Counted from the first letter of the stretch, positions 43,118 through 52,108 are shown. The stretch: 64,000 nt of DNA from Profundibacter sp033851955 (GCA_033851955.1 JAWSVK010000017.1:44407-108406), one strand, 5' to 3'. Notes: a model not told the origin generated them from the sequence alone. A program made the numbers and translations.

Positions 43118-44706
43118 TGATCTCGTTTCAAAACCTCACCCTTGCCATTCACGGCACGCCGATTCTGAACGACATTAGTTTTGAACTAGGACAGGGGCAG
43201 ATATTTGGCTTGGTCGGCGAGAGCGGTTCTGGCAAATCCATGACGGCCTTGGCATTGATGCAACTGCTGCCTTCGGGCAGCCTGGTTGGCGGGCATGTGG
43301 AGGTCGACGGCGCCGATGTTTTGGCCATGTCCGAGCCCGAACTGTGCACCTTGCGCGGCAATGACATCGGCATGATTTTTCAAGAACCAATGACAGCATT
43401 GAACCCGGTGCAAACCATTGGTGATCAGGTGGCTGAAACCATGTTGATCCACGGCACAGCTACAAAATCCGAAGCTGCAGTGATCGCACGCAAAATGCTG
43501 GACCGCGTCGGATTGCCAGCTGACAAATTTCCGTCCAGCCGCTATCCGCACGAACTGTCAGGTGGGCAACGTCAGCGGGTTTGCATCGCAATGGCCATCG
43601 CTTTACGCCCGAAATTATTGATCGCGGACGAGCCAACAACTGCGCTGGATGTGACCACCCAAGCCCAAATTCTGGAATTGCTGCGTGAATTGGTCGCCGA
43701 GGAAAATATGTCGCTGTTATTGATCACGCATGATCTGGCGGTGGTGGCCGGAATGGCGGACCATGTTGCCGTGATGCGAAATGGCGCGCTGGTTGAACAA
43801 GGGCCGACCGAACAGCTGTTTAAAACCATGTCTCACCCCTATACCAAACAGTTGTTTGAGGCCTCAAGCCACCAACCCAATCGAACGGGAGACCCACAAG
43901 AAATCCCGATTCTAGAGATCAAAAACGCCGTCCGTGAATATGCGGCCCCCCGTAGGAAACTGTTTCATCGATTTGCACCGTTTCGGGCGGTGAACGACGT
44001 CAGTTTCACTTTGATGCGTGGTGAAAGTCTTGGGCTGGTCGGAGAGAGCGGATGCGGAAAATCGACCCTAACACGGGCGATTTTGGGACTAGACCCACTT
44101 CAAGGTGGTGAAATTCACCTGTCTGGCGAGCCAGTTTTAGCAGGGGAACACATGCCTGCTTCTTTACGCCAAAAAGTACAGATCGTGTTTCAAGACCCTT
44201 ACGGCAGCTTCAACCCACGCCACAAAGTGCAGCGTTTGGTGATGGAGCCGTTTCACCTGACGAAAGTACCAGAAAATCCGCGCGAACATGTGGCCAACGC
44301 CTTGGAAACTGTTGGGTTGCCATCTGATGCAATGGATCGGTACATCCACGAATTTTCTGGCGGCCAACGTCAACGGATCGCGATCGCGCGCGCATTGGTA
44401 TTGCACCCTGAATTGATCGTCTTGGATGAGGCCGTTTCAGCACTTGATGTCTCAATCCGTGCCCAGATATTGGACCTGCTGGCTGATTTGCAAACGCGAT
44501 TGGGTTTGTCCTATTTGTTCATCAGCCATGATTTGACTGTGGTACGTGCAATCACAGATCGCGTGTTGGTGATGCAAGCTGGTCAAATCGTTGAGCAGGG
44601 GCCAACTGAAAAAGTTTTCACAACCCCAAGCCATCCCTATACACAGCAACTATTAGACGCCGCGCCGCAGATTCCGGACGATTGGCAGGAGACAAAACAT
44701 GCTTGA
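43117..44706 (+). CDS. Fused dipeptide ABC transporter ATPase (DppD-DppF-like)
   Basis: 529-residue protein with two complete ATPase domains in tandem, as in GsiA or YejF. First domain (1-255): GESGSGKS near 35, LSGGQRQR near 150, LIADEPTTALD near 170. Second domain (265-529): GESGCGKST near 307, FSGGQRQR near 415, IVLDEAVSALD near 438. Each half carries HPYTKQL or HPYTQQL near its end, the usual oligopeptide/dipeptide ATPase C-terminal motif. It starts at the stop of the DppC-like gene and overlaps the aldehyde dehydrogenase gene by 8 nt. Confidence 0.9.
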   Translation: MISFQNLTLAIHGTPILNDISFELGQGQIFGLVGESGSGKSMTALALMQLLPSGSLVGGHVEVDGADVLAMSEPELCTLRGNDIGMIFQEPMTALNPVQTIGDQVAETMLIHGTATKSEAAVIARKMLDRVGLPADKFPSSRYPHELSGGQRQRVCIAMAIALRPKLLIADEPTTALDVTTQAQILELLRELVAEENMSLLLITHDLAVVAGMADHVAVMRNGALVEQGPTEQLFKTMSHPYTKQLFEASSHQPNRTGDPQEIPILEIKNAVREYAAPRRKLFHRFAPFRAVNDVSFTLMRGESLGLVGESGCGKSTLTRAILGLDPLQGGEIHLSGEPVLAGEHMPASLRQKVQIVFQDPYGSFNPRHKVQRLVMEPFHLTKVPENPREHVANALETVGLPSDAMDRYIHEFSGGQRQRIAIARALVLHPELIVLDEAVSALDVSIRAQILDLLADLQTRLGLSYLFISHDLTVVRAITDRVLVMQAGQIVEQGPTEKVFTTPSHPYTQQLLDAAPQIPDDWQETKHA

Positions 44707-46150
44707 TAAAATCTGGTACCCGACTGACAAAAACTACATTGGTGGCCGTTGGGTGGCGCCCGTTGGCGGTGCGTTTTTGGAATTGGGAAACCCGTCAACT
44801 GGTCAACCATTGACGCGCATCGCACGGGGTAACACGGCGGACATCGACAATGCCGTTGCCGCGGCTCAAACCGCACTTGATGGCGAGTGGGGTCGCATAA
44901 CAGCAGTCGAGCGCGGCCGCATTCTAACCCGTATTGGTCAACTGGTTCAAACCCGCGTTGAGGAGCTGGGCGAGATTGAGGCCGCTGACGTGGGCAAGCC
45001 ATTGACCCAAGCGCGCAATGACGCAATAGCGCTGGCACGGTATATGGAATTTTACGGCGGCGCTGCCGACAAAGTGCACGGCGAAACCATCCCCTATATG
45101 GATGGCTACACCGTCTACACGCTGCGTGAACCGCATGGGGTAACGGGACATATCGTGCCTTGGAATTATCCGATGCAGATCATTGGACGCTCGGTTGGGG
45201 CGGCATTGGCGATGGGCAATGCTTGCGTGTTGAAACCCGCAGAAGAGGCTTGTCTGACCGCCCTTGGATTTGCGGCTTTGGCCGAAGAAGCAGGGCTGCC
45301 AGCGGGGGCGTTGAACGTTGTCACGGGGCTGGGTGAAGAAGCAGGTGCAGCATTGTCAGGTCATTCTGGAATACAGCATATTTCATTCACGGGTTCGGTG
45401 GGTGTTGGCCAAATGGTACAAGCGGCAGGTGCGCAAAACGTCATACCCGTGACGCTCGAGTTGGGCGGAAAATCTCCTCAAGTGGTGTTTGATGACGCTG
45501 ATCTAGATGCGGCTTTGCCGTTTTTGGTTGGCGCTTGCATTCAGAACGCTGGGCAGACCTGTTCGGCCTCTTCACGCGTGTTAATCCAGCGCGGAATTTA
45601 CGAAGAACTGCTGGCGCGGATGGCCGAGCGTTACAGCGGTTTGAAAGTTGGCACGGCGATGTCCGACCTGAATGTTGGGCCGCTGATTTCTGCACGCCAA
45701 AAAGCAATCGTAACAGGGTTCATCGATCAAGGGTCTGACCTGCGGCTTGCTGCTGAGGGCTGTATCGTTGAGGGCACACCAGAGGAAGGGCATTATGTGG
45801 TGCCGACCCTGTTTGCGGATGTGCCGCCGGATCATGTATTGGCCCAGAGCGAAATTTTTGGTCCGGTGCAGGTTGTGATCCCGTTTGAGGATGAGGCCGA
45901 GGCGATCACGATTGCCAACGGAACGGAATTTGGTTTGGTTGCATCTGTGTGGACTCGCGATGGTGCCCGCCAAATGCGCTTGGCTAAGGCCTTGAAAGCA
46001 GGGCAGGTGTTTATCAATAATTACGGTGCGGGCGGCGGCGTCGAATTGCCGTTTGGTGGCGCTGGTAAATCTGGGCACGGGCGTGAAAAGGGCTTTGAGG
46101 CATTATACGGGTTTTCAACGTTGAAAACGGTTGCGGCCTTTCACGGCTAG
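44699..46150 (+). CDS. Aldehyde dehydrogenase family protein
   Basis: 483-residue NAD(P)-dependent aldehyde dehydrogenase. PWNYPMQIIGRSVGAALAMG lies near 150, the general base Glu in VTLELGGKSPQVVFDDAD near 250 and the catalytic Cys in IQNAGQTCSASSRVL near 285. It is fused to the ABC transporter operon by an 8-nt overlap (ATGCTTGA), so it probably acts on the imported compound or its first product. The sequence is closest in style to betaine-aldehyde and aminoaldehyde dehydrogenases. Substrate unproven. Confidence 0.88.
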   Translation: MLDKIWYPTDKNYIGGRWVAPVGGAFLELGNPSTGQPLTRIARGNTADIDNAVAAAQTALDGEWGRITAVERGRILTRIGQLVQTRVEELGEIEAADVGKPLTQARNDAIALARYMEFYGGAADKVHGETIPYMDGYTVYTLREPHGVTGHIVPWNYPMQIIGRSVGAALAMGNACVLKPAEEACLTALGFAALAEEAGLPAGALNVVTGLGEEAGAALSGHSGIQHISFTGSVGVGQMVQAAGAQNVIPVTLELGGKSPQVVFDDADLDAALPFLVGACIQNAGQTCSASSRVLIQRGIYEELLARMAERYSGLKVGTAMSDLNVGPLISARQKAIVTGFIDQGSDLRLAAEGCIVEGTPEEGHYVVPTLFADVPPDHVLAQSEIFGPVQVVIPFEDEAEAITIANGTEFGLVASVWTRDGARQMRLAKALKAGQVFINNYGAGGGVELPFGGAGKSGHGREKGFEALYGFSTLKTVAAFHG

Positions 46151-46168
46151 GCGGGCGGGCCGCTCATC

Positions 46169-46186
46169 AAGCCTTGCGGCTTTTTT
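46169..46186 (+). terminator. Rho-independent terminator
   Basis: AAGCC-TTGC-GGCTT stem-loop running into TTTTTT, 19 nt after the aldehyde dehydrogenase stop codon. It ends the peptide-transporter operon. Confidence 0.75.
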
Positions 46187-46213
46187 CGCTAGGATGCGTG
46201 CCCCCCTTCAAGC

Positions 46214-46798
46214 TCAGTGATGCGGATTTGCCCCAGTTGCCATCATCCAGTGGTGATCTTGGTGGTGCATCCCCATTGCCATAGTGCCAAAGAAACCGAT
46301 TGCGCGCAGCTTATCCATATCATTTGTGGCAGTGGTCACGGTCAGCACCACGCCAGCATCATGCAGAACCGGACTAAAGGACCAATCATCAACGCCGTTC
46401 ATGATGCTGGAGTGGGCAAAAACCATTCGTTGAATTGCACTTGCAGTTTTACCTGCCCCAGTCACAGTAAACACAAATCCGTTTTCGATTTCGCGGGTTT
46501 GCGTAGTGGCGTCGGTAAACACCAATTCCATATCAACCAAATGCTGTCGCAGACCGGAAATATTGACCTTGGACCAATCGGTATTTGGATCGGCATTTAG
46601 TGCCAACACAATTTCTTCAATCGCGGCAAAGGCTGATTGTCCTTGTTCAGTCGCTGGCTGTGCCATCATCATGTCAGTGGCCATCGTATCACCTTGAGCC
46701 ATTGTATGGCTGTTGTGATTCAAATTGTGTTGACTGTCTTGAGCGAAAAGAGCGTGAGGCATCACCAATAGCAAAGCTGCGGCCAAATTGTGTTTCAT
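46214..46798 (-). CDS. Exported Met/His-rich protein of unknown function
   Basis: 194-residue protein with a signal peptide MKHNLAAALLLVMPHALFAQ. The first mature segment is rich in His, Asn and Met (QHNLNHNSHTMAQGDTMATD, then MMMAQ) and the C-terminus reads TMAMGMHHQDHHWMMATG. Between them is a compact region with conserved-looking features (DWSKVNISGLRQHLVDMELV). I do not recognise a named family. The Met and His clusters would suit periplasmic copper or other metal binding; that is an inference from composition. It diverges from a Crp/Fnr-type regulator. Confidence 0.72.
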   Translation of the reverse strand: MKHNLAAALLLVMPHALFAQDSQHNLNHNSHTMAQGDTMATDMMMAQPATEQGQSAFAAIEEIVLALNADPNTDWSKVNISGLRQHLVDMELVFTDATTQTREIENGFVFTVTGAGKTASAIQRMVFAHSSIMNGVDDWSFSPVLHDAGVVLTVTTATNDMDKLRAIGFFGTMAMGMHHQDHHWMMATGANPHH

Positions 46799-46858
46799 AG
46801 TATATGTCCTATTAGGTTTGTTTTCTGACGCCTGTCTTGCCTAATTGAGGGGCAATGT

Positions 46859-46878
46859 GACATGATACTGATCATGTC
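46859..46878. promoter_or_regulatory. Palindrome over the regulator start codon
   Basis: Perfect 7-6-7 inverted repeat GACATGA / TCATGTC covering the ATG at 46862 of the Crp-like regulator. A regulator-binding site (autoregulation) or an RNA hairpin hiding the start codon are both possible. Confidence 0.45.
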
Positions 46879-47404
46879 CCTCTCCTTTATGAACCATCTA
46901 TCACGCCTTCGTTATGTCACGCGCTCGGTTGCCAAGGGCACAATGCTGTTTGAGCGTGATGATCCCGTGGTGTCAGTGTTTCGTGTAATAAGTGGCGAAG
47001 TGCATCTTCTACGGCGCCAATCGGATGGAGCTGAATTCATTTTACAACGGGCAATCCAGGGCGACGTGTTGGCCGAAGCTTCGATCACCGCTGGCGGCTA
47101 TCATTGTGGGGCTGTTACGGTCAAACCTACTGTGCTTGCAATTTTCTCTCGAACCGACGTTAGGCGCCTAATTTCATCTGATTCAGATGCGGTCGCCGCC
47201 TTTGTTGCACATTTGGCAAACGAAGTCCGAGAAGCGCGGTTGCGGGCCGAAATTGTGTCGCTGAAACGGGTTTGCGATCGATTGGATGCGTGGTTGGCGT
47301 GGCATGACAGAGGGTTGCCCGAAAAGGGCAGTTGGCACCGAATTGCAGGTGAAATCGGGGTGTCGCCTGAAGCTCTATACAGAGAGCTTGCGCGTCGTCG
47401 TTAA
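46862..47404 (+). CDS. Crp/Fnr family transcriptional regulator
   Basis: 180-residue regulator with an N-terminal cyclic-nucleotide-binding-type beta-roll (VAKGTMLFERDDPVVSVFRVISGEVHLL near 25-50, then GDVLAEASITAGGYHCGAV) and a short C-terminal winged helix ending GEIGVSPEALYRELARRR. It is shorter than classical Crp (about 210) because the DNA-binding part is compact. No Fnr-type N-terminal cysteines are present. GAGGGG lies 9 nt before ATG 46862. Its partner is the divergent Met/His-rich protein gene. Confidence 0.82.
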   Translation: MILIMSLSFMNHLSRLRYVTRSVAKGTMLFERDDPVVSVFRVISGEVHLLRRQSDGAEFILQRAIQGDVLAEASITAGGYHCGAVTVKPTVLAIFSRTDVRRLISSDSDAVAAFVAHLANEVREARLRAEIVSLKRVCDRLDAWLAWHDRGLPEKGSWHRIAGEIGVSPEALYRELARRR

Positions 47405-47449
47405 AGCGTGGCAAGCTGCCCTCAACAGCAAAAACCGAAGGGAAATCCA

Positions 47450-48190
47450 ATGCGGCTAAGAGACAAAACAGCGATTATTACAGGTGCGGGTTCGGGCTTT
47501 GGGATCGGCATTGCGGCCAAGTTTGTGGCCGAGGGCGCACGCGTTATGATCGCCGATATTAACGGCGATGCAGCAGCGGATGTAGCACGAGATTTGGGCG
47601 GTATTGCGCAAGTGGTTGATGTGGCAAATGGCGACAGCGTTAAGGCAATGGCCAAGGCAGCCCATGAAGCGTTCGGGCAGATTGATATCGTGGTTAACAA
47701 CGCTGGCATCACGCACTTGCCTGCCCCTATGGAAGAGATTTCAGAAGAAGACTTCGATCGCGTTCTGGCGGTCAATGCCAAGTCGATTTACCTGAATGCT
47801 CGCGAGATCGTGCCACTGATGAAGGCCGCAAATTCCGGTGTAATTTTGAATGTTGCTTCAACCGCCGGCGTGTCGCCACGTCCTAATTTGAACTGGTACA
47901 ATGCATCAAAAGGCTGGGTGATCACGGCGACTCGCGCCATGGCCGTAGAGCTGGCGCCATTCGGAATTCGGGTCAACGCGATCAACCCTGTAGCTGGGGA
48001 AACACCGCTGCTGAAATCCTTTATGGGCGAGGACACGCCCGAGGTTAGATCCAAGTTCATTTCGACCATTCCCTTGGGCCGCTTTTCGACGCCTGAAGAC
48101 ATGGGAAATGCGGCCTCGTTTCTGTGCTCGGATGAAGCGAGCATGATTACAGGCGTGGCGATGGAAGTCGACGGCGGGCGCTGTATCTAA
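47450..48190 (+). CDS. Short-chain dehydrogenase/reductase
   Basis: 246-residue classical SDR. ITGAGSGFGIGIAAKFVAEGA near 11 is the cofactor motif, ADINGDAAADVA indicates NAD preference, NNAGITHLPAPMEEI follows near 82, and the catalytic NVASTAGVSPRPN and WYNASKGWVITATRAMA lie near 135-155. ATG 47450, with AGGGAA upstream, gives the family start; the frame is open 42 nt further upstream. It follows the Crp-like regulator by 45 nt. Confidence 0.87.
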   Translation: MRLRDKTAIITGAGSGFGIGIAAKFVAEGARVMIADINGDAAADVARDLGGIAQVVDVANGDSVKAMAKAAHEAFGQIDIVVNNAGITHLPAPMEEISEEDFDRVLAVNAKSIYLNAREIVPLMKAANSGVILNVASTAGVSPRPNLNWYNASKGWVITATRAMAVELAPFGIRVNAINPVAGETPLLKSFMGEDTPEVRSKFISTIPLGRFSTPEDMGNAASFLCSDEASMITGVAMEVDGGRCI

Positions 48191-48238
48191 ATGAAAGGCG
48201 ATTTTCATCACACCGTTGCTATGAGGTATTTATAGCAA
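48191..48238. promoter_or_regulatory. Two inverted repeats upstream of the P1 hydrolase gene
   Basis: ATGAAA-N6-TTTCAT (48191-48208) and TTGCTAT-N9-ATAGCAA (48216-48238) fill the gap between the SDR and the hydrolase gene. Either could be an operator or a small mRNA hairpin before the ribosome-binding site. Confidence 0.35.
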
Positions 48239-48254
48239 GAAGAAAGGTAAGAGT

Positions 48255-49244
48255 ATGAAGCCAGGACCACTTAATCTGATTACAGATGTGGCGGGATTGC
48301 GGGTTGGCAATGCGGGCGACGCAAGCGTAAAAACTGGCACAACTGTGTTGATTGGCGACGCGCCATTTGTGGCCGCCGTGCATGTCATGGGGGGCGCGCC
48401 CGGCGCCCGGGAAACTGATTTGTTGGCCCCTGACAAAGTGGTCCAAGAAGTCGATGCGATGGTGTTGTCCGGCGGCTCGGCCTACGGGTTGGATGCTGCG
48501 TCCGGCGTGGTTGATGGTCTGCGTAAAATGGGTCGCGGGTTTGCGGTTCATGATTTGCGTGTGCCGATTGTTCCAAGCGCGATCCTGTTTGATCTGGTGA
48601 ATGGCGGCAACAAGGATTGGGACGAAAACCCTTATCGTAAGTTGGGCCAGACGGCGCTTGAAAACGCGGTTGTTGAATTTGGTTTGGGCACACAGGGCGC
48701 GGGTGTTGGTGCAACAACGATGGGCCTAAAGGGTGGGCTTGGATCCTCCTCAGTTGTATTGGAATGCGGCGCGACTGTGGGGGCCTTGGTGGCGGTCAAT
48801 CCAGTCGGCGCGGTCACGGTTGGTGACGGACCTGAATTCTGGGCGGCACCGTTTGAGATGGAGGGTGAATTTGGCGGCGGCAAAGTGGCTACCAACTACG
48901 ACCCCTGCGCCGAGCCCGGCCCAAAAGCTGCAATTGGCGAAAGCACAACAATCGCGATTATCGCCACTGATGCAGTGCTGACCCAAGCCCAAGCGACAAG
49001 GATGGCAACGGCAGCGCATGACGGCATGGCGCGGGCGATTTTTCCGAGTCACACCCCGATTGATGGCGATCTTGTTTTCGGAATTTCAACTGGCAAGGTA
49101 GAGCTGAAAAATCCGATAGCTGATCCGCTAAGATTGGGTCACGCTGCGGCGGTTTGCCTGTCACGTGCGATTGCCCGGGGGGTTTATGAGGCAACGGCTG
49201 AAGCTGGGGATGTGTTCCCGACTTGGGCGCAAAAATTCGGCTGA
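48255..49244 (+). CDS. P1/S58 family peptidase (DmpA/NylC-like hydrolase)
   Basis: 329-residue Ntn-type hydrolase expected to cleave itself into two chains and then hydrolyse N-terminal amino acids or cyclic/linear amides. DVAGLRVGNA at the start, VLSGGSAYGLDAASGVV near 70 and GAGVGATTMGLKGGLG near 148 are family features. The cleavage region is GESTTIAIIATDA, where Ser230-Thr231 stands in place of the more usual Asn-Thr. AAGAAAGG precedes the start. It converges on the alpha/beta hydrolase gene. Confidence 0.86.
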   Translation: MKPGPLNLITDVAGLRVGNAGDASVKTGTTVLIGDAPFVAAVHVMGGAPGARETDLLAPDKVVQEVDAMVLSGGSAYGLDAASGVVDGLRKMGRGFAVHDLRVPIVPSAILFDLVNGGNKDWDENPYRKLGQTALENAVVEFGLGTQGAGVGATTMGLKGGLGSSSVVLECGATVGALVAVNPVGAVTVGDGPEFWAAPFEMEGEFGGGKVATNYDPCAEPGPKAAIGESTTIAIIATDAVLTQAQATRMATAAHDGMARAIFPSHTPIDGDLVFGISTGKVELKNPIADPLRLGHAAAVCLSRAIARGVYEATAEAGDVFPTWAQKFG

Positions 49245-49262
49245 TTGAACGAATGCACGTAG

Positions 49263-50057
49263 CTATCCCAGCAACGCGGTCAACAAAGCGCTATCCGGTT
49301 CTGCCAGATCATCAATGACATCAAAGTGGTGACGCGCGGGTGCTATGGTTAGGGTTGCATTTTCCCAGCCATCGGCCAGCCAACGGGCTTGATCCAAAAA
49401 GACTGGGCGTTCATCTGCGCCGACCCAGACGTGGGTGGGGACGTCGCGCAGTGTTTTGGCAAGAAGCGGACTCTCAGCGATCGCTTCGTCCATGTCCAGT
49501 CTGAGGTTCGCGTTCATGCTGTTTTGCAGCAAGGGGCGTAGATCAGAAAGTGGGGAAATAGGCACAATATTTTTTAACCGATCCGCTGAGGCCAACGCCA
49601 CATCGGCGCAACGCATCCGCGCCACCAAATGACCACCAGCCGAATGCCCCGTTAAGACAATTGGTCCCTGTGTAGCCTTTGCGGCCGCGTCAACTGCGCG
49701 GGCAATTTGCTGGGTGATTTCAGAAATACGTGCATCCGGCGCCAAGGTGTAAGACGGTATCGCCACCGCCCAACCGCGTGCGGTGGCGCCGGCCGCAAAA
49801 TGCGACCAAGATTTGTTATCAAACGCAAGCCAATAGCCGCCGTGAACAAACACTAACAACCCTTTGGGCTTGCCGGAATCTGGGTAGAACAGGTCGAACA
49901 CTTCGCGCTCTCTCGTGCCATAAGATAGATTCAACTGCGCCCGCCCGACAGAATTTTCTAGACTACGCCACTCATGGGCAGCTTCATCCCATTTTGGCGG
50001 ATAGCTAGCTGCATCTTTGATGTAGGCTCCGTTTGCATAAGCGTCGTCATAGTCCAT
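49263..50057 (-). CDS. Alpha/beta hydrolase, kynurenine formamidase-like
   Basis: 264-residue serine hydrolase. The oxyanion motif VFVHGGYWLAFD lies near 70, the nucleophile in VLTGHSAGGHLVARM near 135, and a His in APARHHFDVIDDL near 245, with an Asp before it (VGADERPVFLDQA). HGGYW is typical of bacterial arylformamidase-like hydrolases. No tryptophan catabolic gene is beside it, so the true substrate could be another amide or ester. Confidence 0.82.
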   Translation of the reverse strand: MDYDDAYANGAYIKDAASYPPKWDEAAHEWRSLENSVGRAQLNLSYGTREREVFDLFYPDSGKPKGLLVFVHGGYWLAFDNKSWSHFAAGATARGWAVAIPSYTLAPDARISEITQQIARAVDAAAKATQGPIVLTGHSAGGHLVARMRCADVALASADRLKNIVPISPLSDLRPLLQNSMNANLRLDMDEAIAESPLLAKTLRDVPTHVWVGADERPVFLDQARWLADGWENATLTIAPARHHFDVIDDLAEPDSALLTALLG

Positions 50058-50147
50058 TAGGATTCCTTTACTGCGTCCAACCTAATGCTGGACAAGTTTG
50101 CCTATGCATGGTTTTCATTTGCCAAATGACATTCGCGGGAGAAAACC

Positions 50148-51626
50148 ATGTTAGATGCACAGACCAACTTATCAACTCTTTTGAAAGATCCAAGCCTTTT
50201 GGCCACCAAAGGCTATGTCGATGGGGCGTGGGTTGAGGCCAGCGACAGTGCTACATTTGAAGTCAATAATCCGGCGCGCGGTGATGTGATTTGTGCGGTG
50301 GCTGATTTGAACCGGGCGGATGTGAACCGCGCGATTGCAGCGGCCAAAATCGCGCAAAAACCATGGGCGGCACGCACCGCCAAAGAACGCTCAATAATCT
50401 TGCGCCGTTGGAACGATTTGATGATCGAGAACGCCGATGATTTGGCGATTATTCTGACGGCTGAAATGGGTAAACCATTGGCCGAGGCCCGCGGCGAGAT
50501 CACCTATGGGGCATCTTTCGTCGAATGGTTCGCCGAAGAAGCCAAGCGCATCTATGGCGAGACCATTCCAGGCCACGCCCCTGACAAACGCATCACAGTG
50601 ATCAAACAGCCAATCGGTGTGGTTGGCTCGATAACCCCGTGGAATTTCCCCAATGCAATGATCACCCGCAAGGCAGCGCCTGCGCTGGCGGCGGGCTGTG
50701 CTTTTGTGGCGCGCCCATCGGAATTGACCCCCTTGTCGGCCTTGGCAATGGCCGTTTTGGCGGATCGCGCTGGCATCCCGGCGGGCGTGTTTAATGTTGT
50801 GCCGTCAACGGATGCCGCAGGCATTGGCCAAGAGTTTTGCGAAAACCCAACCGTGCGAAAACTTACCTTTACAGGCTCCACCAATGTGGGTCGCATTTTG
50901 TTGCGCCAAGCGGCGGATCAAGTGATGAAATGCTCAATGGAGCTGGGTGGCAATGCGCCGTTCATCGTGTTTGACGACGCCGATTTGGACGCCGCCGTTG
51001 AGGGCGCGATGATCTGCAAATTCCGCAACAATGGTCAGACTTGCGTTTGTGCCAACCGGATTTATGTGCAAGCCGGTGTTTACGACGCTTTCGCCAAAAA
51101 GCTGGCCGTGGCGGTTGGCAAACTGAATGTTGGCGACGGGTTTGCCGATGGCGTCACCACCGGCCCGCTGATCAGCGGAGCTGCGGTTGAAAAAGTGCAA
51201 GCCCATTTGGAAGATGCGACCCAAAAAGGTGGCGAGATTTTGCTGGGTGGCAAGGGTCACAATCTGGGCGGCACCTACTACCAACCAACCGTTGTCACAG
51301 GCGCGACACAAGATATGACGATCGCACAGGATGAAACCTTTGGCCCCTTGGCTGCGTTGTTCAAATTTGGCGATGTGGATGAGGTGATCGAGATGGCCAA
51401 TGACACCATTTTCGGTTTGGCATCGTACTTCTACGCCAAAGATTTGAGCCGCGTTTACAAGGTGGCTGAAGCGCTGGAATACGGCATGGTTGGCGTCAAC
51501 ACGGGCATCATTTCAACCGAAGTCGCGCCGTTTGGCGGGGTTAAGCAATCAGGCCTTGGCCGCGAAGGTTCGCACCACGGGATGGAAGACTACCTCGAGA
51601 TGAAATACATCTGCATGAGCGTGTGA
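50148..51626 (+). CDS. gabD: NAD(P)-dependent succinate-semialdehyde dehydrogenase
   Basis: 492-residue aldehyde dehydrogenase closely following GabD. ATKGYVDGAWVEASDSATFE at the start, AEMGKPLAEARGEITYGASF near 105, GSITPWNFPNAMITRKAAPA near 160, the base Glu in KCSMELGGNAPFIVFDDAD near 265 and the catalytic Cys in FRNNGQTCVCANRIYV near 300 are all SSADH-like. AFGGVKQSGLGREGSHHG near 465 also fits. It oxidises succinate semialdehyde to succinate, linking to the TCA cycle. No GABA transaminase is adjacent. Confidence 0.9.
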   Translation: MLDAQTNLSTLLKDPSLLATKGYVDGAWVEASDSATFEVNNPARGDVICAVADLNRADVNRAIAAAKIAQKPWAARTAKERSIILRRWNDLMIENADDLAIILTAEMGKPLAEARGEITYGASFVEWFAEEAKRIYGETIPGHAPDKRITVIKQPIGVVGSITPWNFPNAMITRKAAPALAAGCAFVARPSELTPLSALAMAVLADRAGIPAGVFNVVPSTDAAGIGQEFCENPTVRKLTFTGSTNVGRILLRQAADQVMKCSMELGGNAPFIVFDDADLDAAVEGAMICKFRNNGQTCVCANRIYVQAGVYDAFAKKLAVAVGKLNVGDGFADGVTTGPLISGAAVEKVQAHLEDATQKGGEILLGGKGHNLGGTYYQPTVVTGATQDMTIAQDETFGPLAALFKFGDVDEVIEMANDTIFGLASYFYAKDLSRVYKVAEALEYGMVGVNTGIISTEVAPFGGVKQSGLGREGSHHGMEDYLEMKYICMSV

Positions 51627-51645
51627 TATTTCCATAAAAACAAGG

Positions 51646-51667
51646 GTATTTGGAGATTCTCAAATAC
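51646..51667 (+). terminator. Possible terminator after gabD
   Basis: GTATTTG-N8-CAAATAC stem-loop about 20 nt after the stop codon, extended by partial AAGG/TCTT pairing. The downstream tract is only mildly T-rich. Confidence 0.5.
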
Positions 51668-51851
51668 TCTTATTGGGACAAAAGGCTCACACTATTGGAA
51701 CAGTTTTGAGCCCAAGCAGCGAACCAAAATGTACGATACTTCATACGAAAACGCCGCCAGGCAAGGGTTACAGTTGTTCCCGATGATTGTCGAATTTTAG
51801 AAAGTAATTTGTTGTAGTTGTTCAGATAATTCATTCCCCAAAACCCATGCT

Positions 51852-52031
51852 ATGTTTGGGTGGTTTATTTCTCTTGATTGTGGTGAACGAATTGATAACA
51901 TCAACCTAGAAGAGATGTTACGTGCTAGTACTTGTGATGAATGCGGGGGTAAATTATTTGTTGGGCCTAACTCCGCGAACCACCATGCTGAGTATGCTTG
52001 GGCGACCTGTGAGCAGGCAAAGGGGCAATAG
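51852..52031 (+). CDS. Possible 59-residue Cys-rich small protein
   Basis: Reading from ATG 51852 gives 59 residues including LDCGERIDNINLEEMLRAS, then TCDECGG and WATCEQAKGQ. The CxxC and further Cys suggest a small zinc-ribbon-like protein. The ribosome-binding site is poor. Some 220 nt upstream of it hold no recognisable gene. Base composition is more AT-rich than in the neighbouring catabolic genes. Confidence 0.35.
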   Translation: MFGWFISLDCGERIDNINLEEMLRASTCDECGGKLFVGPNSANHHAEYAWATCEQAKGQ

Positions 52032-52108
52032 CTCTATTGATTCCTGATGGTGGCATAAAAATCCAAAATCATGGGTGGCGATTGCCGCACAAAAATGGAG
52101 ACCGTTTA

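Noticed and set aside
46859..46878. Classical Crp or Fnr box
   Set aside because: The half sites GACATGA/TCATGTC do not match TGTGA-N6-TCACA or TTGAT-N4-ATCAA, so it is reported only as a palindrome.
51700..51810. Short frame starting at ATG 51729
   Set aside because: Only 23 codons, no ribosome-binding site and no recognisable product.
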